Positions 1 through 10,100 of a stretch of DNA of 64,000 nt are shown here, one piece after another. The stretch comes from Heterobilharzia americana (Eukaryota; Platyhelminthes; Trematoda; Strigeidida; Schistosomatidae): NCBI GenBank assembly GCA_944470555.2, contig OX104127.1:91102708-91166707 (forward strand), given 5' to 3'. Positions within the stretch are counted from its first letter, which is position 1; each line of letters starts with the position of its first letter. The translations under genes and the position numbers were made by a program. Under the pieces are notes generated by a model. That model searched no databases. It worked only from the letters and a program-made list of their open reading frames with translations, and had not been told where the DNA came from.

Positions 1-2
1 GT

Positions 3-164
3 AGAAGCAGATCCCGTAGTCGTGATAGGACCACGAGTAGAATTGCGTCTAAAAGTAGAACGTGCTGGTATCACAAGAAGTTTGGCAGTAAAGCACGTCG
101 TTGTTTGTTACCATGCGACTTTAAAACCTTTTCATCGGGAAACGGAAAGGCCGGCGATCAGTGA
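3..164 (+). CDS. 3' end of gag of a Ty3/Gypsy LTR retrotransposon (5'-truncated by window)
   Basis: The reading frame starting at base 3 is open up to a TGA at 162-164. It encodes an Arg/Ser-rich stretch followed by C-W-Y-H, F-G, A-x2-C and P-C residues. This is a zinc-knuckle-like CHCC pattern of the kind I associate with Gag C-termini of schistosome Gypsy elements (Boudicca-like), instead of the usual CCHC. The overlapping pol frame lies one base back (-1), the normal gag/pol arrangement for such elements. The 5' LTR and most of gag lie outside the window. The motif is seen directly; the family assignment is from memory. Confidence 0.6.
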   Translation, partial: RSRSRSRDRTTSRIASKSRTCWYHKKFGSKARRCLLPCDFKTFSSGNGKAGDQ

Positions 165-3100
165 CGACTGCTGTCGCCGGCGTACAACAACACAGTCGTT
201 TGTTTCGAGTGACGGATAGGAAGACTGGAGCTCAGTTTCTGGTTGACACTGGAGCGGAAGTGAGCGTGATCCCACCCACACCTTCCGAAAAACGCCATCC
301 CAACCCAACTTTGGTACTACAAGCGGCAAATAGATCTGCTATTACTACATATGGGACCAGAATTTTGATCCTAGACATTGGCTTTCATACACCATTCCAG
401 TGGGAATTCGTCATAGCTGACATATCGTCGCCTATCATTGGCATGGATTTCCTTCAACACTACGAACTATTGGTCGACTCTAGTCGCCATAGACTAGTCA
501 GCCGTAATGGTGAATTTTCTATCACCGGTATCGCTACGGAGACAAAAACAATAAACTTAGTCGTAGCTCCAATAAACAACACTTCCGAGTACGATATCCT
601 TCTGCGAGAATTTCCCGAGCTCACTCAAACGGATTACACGAAGTCCTCTCCAAAACACGCGGTGACGCACCATATTCTTACAAAAGGTCCTCCAGTCTCA
701 TCAAAACCTCGACGCTTAGACCCTAAAAAGCTGCAGATAGCAAAACAGGAATTTGATAAACTTCTAAAGTTGGGAGTTATACGCCCTTCCAAAGCCCATG
801 GTCATCACCCCTGCATATGGTACCTAAAAAAGCATCAGGGGAAATACGGCCTTGCGGTGATTATCGAGCGTTGAATAAGCGTACGGTCCCTGATAAGTAT
901 CCAATTCCTCACATACATGATTTTATGAACTCTATGACAAAAGTAAATATTTTTTCCAAGATTGACCTCGTGCGAGCTTACTATCACATTCCTGTGGAAC
1001 CCAATGATGTTCCTAAGACGGCCATCACTACCCCTTCGGACTATTCGAATTTATTCGTATGCCGTTTGGTTTGACAAATGCTGCTCAAACATTCCAAAGA
1101 TTTATAGATCAGGTACTCCATGGCTTACCTTTCGTCAGTGCATACATAGATGACTTAATAGTAGCTAGCGCATCTGAAACAGAGCACCTGCAACATCTGA
1201 GGACGCTTTTCGAACGACTGCGTGAATATGGCATTACAATCAATCCGCAGAAATGCGAATTTGGCAAGGAATCCCTACAGTTTTTGGGTCACATTGTTAA
1301 TGCCAACGGTGTTAAACCGGTTCCGCAAGAAGTAGATGCAATTCGAGAATATCCTGTTCCAGACTCGTTTCGAAAGCTGCGAAGATTTCTGGGGTTAATA
1401 AACTTCTATCGACGTTTCATACCTAAATGTGCTGAAGTAGCCCAACCGCTGACAGATTTATTGCAAGGACGAGCCAAAGTGTTTCACATGACCCAAGCGG
1501 CCCATGATGCTTTTGACAAACTGAAGCTGGCTCTAAGTTCTGAAACTCTTCTCTCTCGTCGTGATTCAGAAGCACCACTAGCCATCATGACAGACGCTTC
1601 AAATGTTGCGGTAGGCGCAGTACTACAACAGTTTGTTCACGGTCAGTGGGAACCATTATCTTTCTTCTCGAAACGACTTAATGCTTCTCAATCGCGATAC
1701 AGTACATTCGGCAGAGAGCTACTGGCGATTTACTTGGCTATCAAGCACTTCAGATATATGCTCGAAGGGTACTCATTTATAGTATTCACCGACCATAAGC
1801 CACTCACAAAAGCAATTGATGCAAAGCATGACAACTACTCGCCCCGAGAAATTCGACATTTAGAATTTATTTCACAATTCACTTCAGATATAAGGTATAT
1901 CAAAGGCAGCAAAAATGAGGCAGCTGATGCTTTGTCTCGTATGTACGTAAACGTCTTAGAACGTGACCGTATTGACCTAGCAGAAATGGCAAAGTTGCAG
2001 GCCACGGATGAGGACTTGAAACATTTGAAAAACAATGTGAACACCTCATTACGTCTTGAAGAAGTGACACTTGATGACTCTGTATCCATCACCTGTGATG
2101 TATCCAAGGGTAAACCGCGCCCGTTTGTGCCGTTATCAATGAGACGATTAGTCTTCTCTAAGATGCATGGCATTTCACATCCTGGTATTCGAGCTACGGT
2201 GAAGTTAATTACTGACCGATACGTCTGGCCAAAGATGAATCGAGATCTTCGACAGTGGTCCAGAGCTTGTTTAGCGTGCCAGCGATCGAAAGTGCAAAGA
2301 CATATTCTTTCACCTACGGGAAGATTTTCCCACCGGATGGCAGATTTGACCATATACACGTTGACATCGTTGGACCACTACCTCCGTCAAATGGTTTTAG
2401 CTACATTTTAACATGTGTAGACCGATTCACGAGATGGCCAGTGGCAATACCTCTGCAGGATATATCTGCCGAAACAGTAGCGAGAAATATCATCCAACAC
2501 TGGATTTCTAACTTTGGTGTCCCAAGTGTCATCACCACAGATAGAGGTGCGCAGTTCGAGAGTAGTCTATTTCAACAGTTAACTGAACTTCTCGGGATCA
2601 AGCGCATAAGAACCACTGCGTACCATCCTGCATCCAATGGTATTGTCGAAAGGTTCCATCGACAACTAAAAGCAGCACTGATGGCAGTAAAGACTGATGA
2701 CAAGTGGAGTGACAAATTACCACTAGTACTCCTTGGTATACGTTCGAGTGTCAAGCAGGACATTGGCTGCTGTACTGCTGAGTTAGTTTATGGAACTACT
2801 TTAAGATTGCCAGGAGAGTATTTTAACCCGGCAACAGACGTTCCACCGGACTTGACTAACTATGTACAACAACTACGGCGACACATGAGCACACTTCGAC
2901 CTCAGTCCCCACGATACCGAGACAACCAAGTTTACGTACCTCAGTGCATCTCAAACTGCACTCACGTTTTCGTCCGACACGACGGCGTACGAAAACCCTT
3001 ACAGCCCCCGTATGAAGGACCTTTCAAGGTAATTAGTAAATCAGACAAAGTTGTCACGGTCGAACGCTCGGGTAGACGAGAAACGGTCAGCATTGATAGA

Positions 3101-3304
3101 ATCAAACCAGCGTTTATGGAACCAGATGTCACGGATACCAAGTCTGAACCCGCAGTGAAGCAACCGGAAACACCGAAAACCACCGTCAAAACAGAAACAA
3201 CGGCATCGGAATCACCCAATAGTAGCGACGGTAGCAGAACCACGAGATCCGGAAGAAGAGTCCGTTGGCCACGACGTTACTTTCAGACAATTTACATTTC
3301 ATAA
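161..3304 (+). pseudogene. pol: Ty3/Gypsy pol: protease, reverse transcriptase, RNase H, integrase; three frame breaks
   Basis: This region encodes the polyprotein that processes, reverse-transcribes and integrates the element. An aspartic protease (DTGA near 245-256, IGMDF near 436-450) is followed by RT with Y-I-D-D at 1143-1154, RNase H (TDAS near 1590, FGRELLAI near 1710, TDHKPL near 1790), the integrase zinc-binding HHCC region (about 2163-2283) and an integrase core with Asp near 2360, Asp near 2537 and Glu near 2648. The C-terminus is basic and ends at the TAA at 3302-3304. Domain order PR-RT-RH-INT places it in Ty3/Gypsy. The frame changes three times, near 791-793, 1031-1034 and 2329-2331. 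Each break sits at a short run of one base and is explained by loss of one base from it. Otherwise conservation is continuous, so the copy is young or the breaks are sequence errors. Confidence 0.9.
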
Positions 3305-3714
3305 AACCAATTCCCTAGTAACATTATTATCGTTTTTGCTCATTACCTTGTTGAAAACATGACCACACGATTTTGTCAGACTTTTCCGCATACACAAAAC
3401 AAAATTTTTTCTCCGGGCACCACGGACTTCCGAATCTCTTATTTCTTAACAATGTTCCAGGTAATACGATTTTGGTTGTTAATTTTTTTATCTCCGGATA
3501 TATTATTACTTTGGTAAAGTTATTTTAGTGTTTCGAATGTCATACACTTCATTTTTATGTAAACACTCTTCCAATCAGTTTTCATCCTGATAATAGATAT
3601 CCTTAACATTCCTCCTATGTTTTTAATATCTTCAAAATGAATTTACCTTTCTCATAATATTTTATATCGAACACAGATATTCCCTCTTATATCTGTATTC
3701 TGGGGAGGGACTTA
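3305..3714 (+). other. Non-coding 3' region of the Gypsy element with polypurine tract
   Basis: AT-rich sequence between the pol stop and the predicted LTR, with no open frame of note. A purine run GGGGAGGGA at 3702-3710, four bases before a TGTAGC LTR start, is the likely primer for plus-strand DNA synthesis. Confidence 0.55.
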
Positions 3715-4088
3715 TGTAGCATTTTATTTCACTGTATTGTGTTGATGTATGTAACAACTCATTGAACATTTTTTGTTTAGTTGTACTGAAAAAGACTTTT
3801 TGCTCGCTCGTTGACTAATACAACATCCTGATATATACTTCGCGTTAACTCCTGATATTTACGCTGTCTGACGCAGGTGGATCAGCAGTGTCGGGAATTA
3901 TAAATAGGCGATAGTGTATCTGGACACGTGTATAAAATTTGGAGTCAGATTTCAGAGCTCGACAAATACAAAGTTAGTGCCATTGTATTTGTCTTGTAGT
4001 CTGATTGGATTTTGAATTCTTGAGAAGAATAGAATATTGAATTACGAAACAGTGACAGTTTTATTCAATAGACGGCGCATCTAGCACA
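3715..4088 (+). repeat. Predicted 3' LTR of the Gypsy element
   Basis: The LTR start TGTAGC lies just after the polypurine tract. The sequence contains two TATA-like boxes (TATAAATA at 3899-3906 and TATAAAA at 3931-3937) and AT-rich 3' sequence, and could end at ACA at 4086-4088, giving about 374 bp with TG/CA ends. The 5' LTR is outside the window, so the 3' boundary cannot be confirmed. From 3965 onward the LTR also forms the outer end of the left arm of the large inverted repeat. Confidence 0.5.
3899..3937 (+). promoter_or_regulatory. LTR TATA boxes
   Basis: TATAAATA at 3899-3906 and TATAAAA at 3931-3937 lie inside the predicted LTR. The second would place transcription start at about 3961-3965. 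Confidence 0.4.
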
Positions 4089-4828
4089 GCTTACTCTTTC
4101 TAGCCTTATCAGATTATTCATACAACTTTCTTACTTTGTTCTGAAAACTCTGATATTCATTTGTGGATTTATTAGCACTACAATTTCCCACATATCTAGA
4201 ATCATTGTATTTACTCCTGTTGTACCTGTAAGCAGTTGACTCTAAACACAATAATTCAGTAACTAGACTTTCTTGCCACCTAGTTGTAATTTGCTATCAG
4301 TGGATGACTGCAGTTATTTCTGGAACACGTGTTTAGACTCTGGCTACGCGGTAGTACGGGCACGATTATGTCTGAGCTGTATTGATCATAGAGAACAGAC
4401 GACAGTCAAACCGCCGACTGGAAAATGACAGTATCAAGTAGGTATTTATCTGAGTGTGACAGCGATGCTTATCCTGAAGAAATCTGGCATGATGTTTAGT
4501 CTAGTGTAGAAATGGGGGTGAAGACAGTTGGTAACCTGCATCCAAATGTCAACAAACGTCAATAGACTTCCACAACGTCATCCGAACTGATCGAGGAGAT
4601 AAGATTCATTCCAGGTGGATGTGACAGCAATGATCGGTGAAAACAACTTAAAGCTAAATTGATCGAAATTCTTCGCCATGACCGTGAGCAGTGGTGGACG
4701 AGGAAAGTGAGAGAGAAGGAGAAGACATCAACTCTGTATAACACGCACCAACTATTTACGCTTATTAAGGATACTGTTAAGCAAGATACGATTGCCAATG
4801 TAACCACCATCCAAACGGTTGGGAAACT
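3965..4828 (+). repeat. Left arm of an 864-bp inverted repeat
   Basis: This segment is the reverse complement of 5284-6147. Paired positions sum to 10112 along the whole length, so there is no net indel. Every stretch I compared by eye was identical. The arm is composite: the 3' third of the Gypsy LTR (to about 4088), about 350 bp I do not recognise, and from about 4440 a decayed LINE segment. The LINE part reads RHDREQWW, KVRE, NTHQLF and LIKDT, which resembles the linker between endonuclease and RT in RTE-like LINEs. Confidence 0.93.
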
Positions 4829-5283
4829 GATATCTTCTCATGACAGTTAGGCATTGGCGTTATTTTTTGGACAACTGTAGACAGTAGGATTTTGCATATT
4901 TTTGGAAAACTGACTTTTTTGTGTTTGTCACAAGAAGAGTTCCTCCCCTTCTTATAGACCGGAATGAATAGTTAAGTAGACCATTCTGACGGGACTACGT
5001 CCGGCCTCTATAAACTGCCTAGTAATTTTGTTACTATACTCATTAATTTTCTACCTTCATCCTAAAAGGCTTCTGGTCAAAAAGCGTTAAGTGTTGCTCC
5101 GCTGTATACTTTCAGGTTCAAAATAGCCTTCTCAATTTTCAATAAAACATATATGGGATGGACGTCTGAGTCTGCTCGAGATTTGAAGTGGTTGATTGAA
5201 AACGAAAACATATCAGCAGCTTAGTTGAATTTTACACAAACTATTCTGGTCAGAAATGAAGTCATCTCTCCTGACGAGTTATT
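4829..5283. other. 455-bp spacer of the large inverted repeat
   Basis: AT-rich sequence without a convincing open frame. The first bases after the left arm can be read as a weak continuation of the LINE linker. The same is true, on the other strand, for bases just inside the right arm, so the spacer does not settle which arm is the original. Confidence 0.6.
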
Positions 5284-6147
5284 AGTTTCCCAACCGTTTG
5301 GATGGTGGTTACATTGGCAATCGTATCTTGCTTAACAGTATCCTTAATAAGCGTAAATAGTTGGTGCGTGTTATACAGAGTTGATGTCTTCTCCTTCTCT
5401 CTCACTTTCCTCGTCCACCACTGCTCACGGTCATGGCGAAGAATTTCGATCAATTTAGCTTTAAGTTGTTTTCACCGATCATTGCTGTCACATCCACCTG
5501 GAATGAATCTTATCTCCTCGATCAGTTCGGATGACGTTGTGGAAGTCTATTGACGTTTGTTGACATTTGGATGCAGGTTACCAACTGTCTTCACCCCCAT
5601 TTCTACACTAGACTAAACATCATGCCAGATTTCTTCAGGATAAGCATCGCTGTCACACTCAGATAAATACCTACTTGATACTGTCATTTTCCAGTCGGCG
5701 GTTTGACTGTCGTCTGTTCTCTATGATCAATACAGCTCAGACATAATCGTGCCCGTACTACCGCGTAGCCAGAGTCTAAACACGTGTTCCAGAAATAACT
5801 GCAGTCATCCACTGATAGCAAATTACAACTAGGTGGCAAGAAAGTCTAGTTACTGAATTATTGTGTTTAGAGTCAACTGCTTACAGGTACAACAGGAGTA
5901 AATACAATGATTCTAGATATGTGGGAAATTGTAGTGCTAATAAATCCACAAATGAATATCAGAGTTTTCAGAACAAAGTAAGAAAGTTGTATGAATAATC
6001 TGATAAGGCTAGAAAGAGTAAGCTGTGCTAGATGCGCCGTCTATTGAATAAAACTGTCACTGTTTCGTAATTCAATATTCTATTCTTCTCAAGAATTCAA
6101 AATCCAATCAGACTACAAGACAAATACAATGGCACTAACTTTGTATT
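5284..6147 (-). repeat. Right arm of the 864-bp inverted repeat
   Basis: Inverted copy of 3965-4828, including the LTR 3' portion and the LINE linker fragment, now on the minus strand. Outside 6147 the sequence no longer resembles the LTR. Confidence 0.93.
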
Positions 6148-6559
6148 AACGTTTACATTTTGAGTTTATTATCGAACTTGTTCACAATGATCTGTACATA
6201 TTTCTCATCATATTGCCATCATATCAATTTGCCTGTATCCGTTTGTTGAAACTAAAGTACATATAACTGAGCAAATTTGCTCTAACCATTGGAAACTATA
6301 AATTTTACTTGATGGTGTAGCGTCGTTTAAGCTGTTTGCTTCATTATAATATTTCCTTATTCATTTCAGTCTTCCTATCAATCATGTAACACTATAAAAG
6401 CAACACATCAGTTATAAATTTGACGAAATACTGTAACTCATCTTATTGTTCACATTGATAAAAATATACAATAGAATGCATGTCAGTTCATAATTTTATT
6501 TTATTCACGTTTTAAGCTTCTACTCATAATGTTAACCAGCAGATATCCCAGGGAACAAA
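6148..6559. other. AT-rich intergenic sequence upstream of the lectin-like exon
   Basis: No open frame or repeat recognised. It should contain the promoter and 5' leader of the gene starting at 6560/6587, but I could not single out a core promoter element. Confidence 0.4.
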
Positions 6560-7182
6560 ATGTGTTATAGATTCCATCATTTTATCATGATGAAGGCGTT
6601 CACTGCGATAATGCAAATATTTATCATTCTAAACTACCATGTTTATTGCTCGAAACCCCAAACAGACGGACGATTTGTTACAGTCAACGATGGAGTTTCG
6701 CGCAGCTTTTGTCAAGCCAATGAACTTTGTGCCACATTGAAGACAATCGATAAAAAGTATTGTTTATTGGGTTTTAACTATCCTGATTGGTTGCATGGCA
6801 AGAATTATTCAACTGGAAGATTTTGGACTAGTCTTGTTAATATATTACCAGAAGTCGCTTCAGGATTGAAATCGAAGTTGGATTGGCGTGATGGGAACTA
6901 TCTGAGTGATTCTGTGATGTCGATGAATAACAGTATACATGAAAGGAGAGGATCATTGATCTTAGAATTTCCGAAAAGTAATTTGATGCCTAATTTACTG
7001 TCATCACGACATAGCTGTGCTGTCGTTTGTGAATTAATTCAGAATGAGATGCAGACAATGTCGACGTTTAAATTTATACCATTCTCCTCAAAATTCACTA
7101 TCAAATTCATAAATACTAATCACCAACTAGATTCATGTTACACTCAATTTCGTTCATCTGATCTGCATGACTGTTTATACAG
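6560..7182 (+). CDS. First coding exon of a probable secreted C-type-lectin-like protein
   Basis: An open frame runs from ATG 6560 (more likely ATG 6587) to a splice donor CAG|GTAATC after 7182; the in-frame TAA at 7184-7186 would be intronic. From 6587 the protein starts with a hydrophobic signal peptide of about 21 residues ending near VYC-S, so it is probably secreted. The next 110 or so residues fit a C-type-lectin-like domain: FCQ and C-A-T-L near the start, FWTSL in the W-I-G-L position, LDWRDG in the W-x-D-G position, and a closing C-AVVCE. I do not see the EPN/QPD and WND residues that bind Ca2+ and sugar in classical lectins, so sugar binding is uncertain. The exon ends in phase 2, so at least one further exon must follow; I could not place it. 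The fold assignment is inference from motif spacing. Confidence 0.6.
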
Positions 7183-10100
7183 GTAATCACAATATTTGGG
7201 AAGAGGTATCTACCTACTGACCATTTTTATTGGCTGATGACATTTAGAAGGTGCGAAACTGAACCAACGTACCTGACAGTTTACTTTGAATTAAGAAATA
7301 TTTGATGTTTATGGAACCACGGTTGAAGCTTGAATGGTGAAATACGAAACAATACTTTTGAATTAGCGAGATGTCTAGATTTACGAACGCCATAAGTGGT
7401 GCCTCTTACCGTGCATAGCTTTAGACCGTATGGGAAGATATCTTTGAATTGACAGGACGTCTTGACAGTCATTCTCCGAAAGTTTTTGTTATCACTTTCC
7501 ACAGAATTGTCAATTCTATAATATTCAGGTTATGCTTACAACGAAGAGTATCTATTGTGTTGCTGGATTATGTGAGTATATAAGATTATACTTGTATCAT
7601 GGATTGTATACACCATGTCATTATGCGTGAAGGGGATTTCAATTCACTTCGCTTTCACGAGATATTATTCTCTGTTTTACGTAGCAGTGAGACTTCACGT
7701 TATGTTTAACGGTAGAGTTAGATAATTTCTGAATTCTTCGAGGATCATGGTTTCTATTTATAAACTCATGTTAAGAACGTTGCTTCTACTGACTGTTTGA
7801 AACAAATGAAGGCTTTCAGATATGGCTAGACAAGGTCTTAGAATGAGGTTATCGAGATGTTTTCGCATGCATGAATTCTAACTTATATTGAATTTGTCTT
7901 CACGTTTGCTGGTGTACTCATACGCTTAAATTGATGAATACTGAAAGTCTGTTTCTTCTTTTTCAATATGATCGTCACACTCAATTGATGTTGAATTACT
8001 TCATTGTTGAACTCAAATCACAGTTCTCATTATCCCTCATCATAAACGTTTCCTCCATCTGTATACTACATATCAACACTTTATGAGATTTATTCATTGC
8101 TTCATGAAGAAAGAAAATACTCCTCCGTTCTATTCTGTCTTACTGGTGAAATGTTTCGATTTGTTTTGTTGGTTTACTCGGTGATGTGAAGACTTGTTAT
8201 TGCGTGATATATCGTATAACAGGTGACTGGGATATGAGATTCATTGGGTTAATTTGTATTCTATGGTCATCAGTAAAGTTATATAATGATTGTTGATAGT
8301 GGGTGATGATTGAAGCTTAAGTGAAAATCTTGGTCGTGTCAGGATTGAAAATATCGACCTCCAGTTGCCTGGTCCGATGCTATCCCAGATTTTTAGACTG
8401 GCATCTGAACAGTTATTCTGTTGAATATCATCTGTGATATATTTGAGTATTGCTGTGCTTAGATCCTCTCGTTAGTAAAGCACTCATCTCTTTCGACGTA
8501 TCCTGACATTGTGTGCTTTGCATTTTGATTGCAGTGTTTTTACTTCCAAATCATTCAGGTCACTGTGTGTGACGGAGACTTTTATTTGGTGGTGAAATCC
8601 TCCACACTTCGAGAATTATTGATACACCATTTGTATTACACCTCCCAGATATCGATTCAAAGAATGAAGCTTAACACTGTCAATATCTTCGTCTAACTGC
8701 CCAAGTTGTTTTTGAAAGTGATCACTGTATGTCTTTCCATTGCTTGACTGCATGTGACAGTATGTATGACTATGACTGCGTTCTTTTCAGATAGATTATA
8801 TTTCTAGGGTTTTTCGTTCTGCATCAGGTTAGGTTTTCAGGATATCTATCGATCAACTATGTAAGACCGATAGGGTAAGTGATTCAACACTACTGTGGTG
8901 CATTACATTCTGAAAGGAATCAATCAGCATGACATCGTGATGTAATTAACTGCTCACACCTAATACCAAGGCTGCACTGTTAACACCATGTAATTAGATT
9001 CAAGCTGTATTTATGCGGTCTTTGAATGGTAGTTATATCGGTCTTCAATATTTCCTGTTTGTGTATTTTTTGCATACTGAGACAGATTGTATAAGAACTT
9101 TGCTTTGGATAAAGGCATGTGGAAATATTAGATTGGTGTGATTCAAAGCCTTGCAGAGTTGATTGCTGCGTTTGCACCTAGCATATAACTTATTTTGAAC
9201 AGTTTGAAGACTGTCTTATTGACATTTTGACCAGATATTTAGTGATTCACTTCGTTATCTCGAACTCGTATGAAAGAGGAATGAATAAGATGAGTGCATG
9301 AATTTCGTGTCTCTGCACATTGGCTCATTGTGCTGTACAGTTCTAAGTGTTAATAAGTGAATTCTGGCTGATTTAATCGTAGTTTTCAGAGATAACATTG
9401 AATGTTTTGTGATTGGAGTGGATGATATTATCAGGAGATACCTCATAATGAAGTGTTTTTGAGATCATTTAGATTCTTGGTTGAAAGTGGTTGTGTGAAT
9501 ATTTATAGTCGGTATCATCACAAATCATCATCCTCATCTTCAACTTCGTGATGAGCTAGTTAGCTGCTTCGGACTTCGAATGTGTGATGGTTTGTCACTT
9601 AGGTGATGATGAATTCCTTTGATGAAATTTCAGGCTTCCAATTCTTCTCAAATTGACATCACTTCAAGATGAATACCCTCTCGCAAATGACTAGTCTATA
9701 CAAACTGCCATTCTAAGATTCTGTTCAATGCTCATTGGTGATATACTTCGAGATGGATTCTGTGAAGTTCTGATGAGGAACTGTGACGTGTAGGCTCCGT
9801 CAATTTGGGCATGAGGATGAATATTCACTGATGACACTGGATGATGGTTGTACTGTTCTGTGAATTGATAGTAGTGGAAAGATGAGAACCGCTAATTTCC
9901 AACTCAGTGGTTTATTGGTCATGCTATCACCACGAAAGTTGACTCTACTTGTTTCAACTCGTGGTGTGGTTGAGTGTACTTTGCTGAAGAAACATGTACT
10001 AGGATGGAACAGCTACTAGTCACTTTCAGGTTTCCAACGTGGCTATAACTGAAATCGATTCATGACAGAAACTACCTTGAGATCGATCAGTCGTCACAAA

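Noticed and set aside
1835..2359. 174-codon minus-strand frame
   Set aside because: Antisense shadow of RNase H and integrase.
4559..4810. Minus-strand 83-codon frame, repeated at 5302-5553 on the plus strand
   Set aside because: It is the antisense shadow of the LINE linker, duplicated only because it lies in the inverted repeat.
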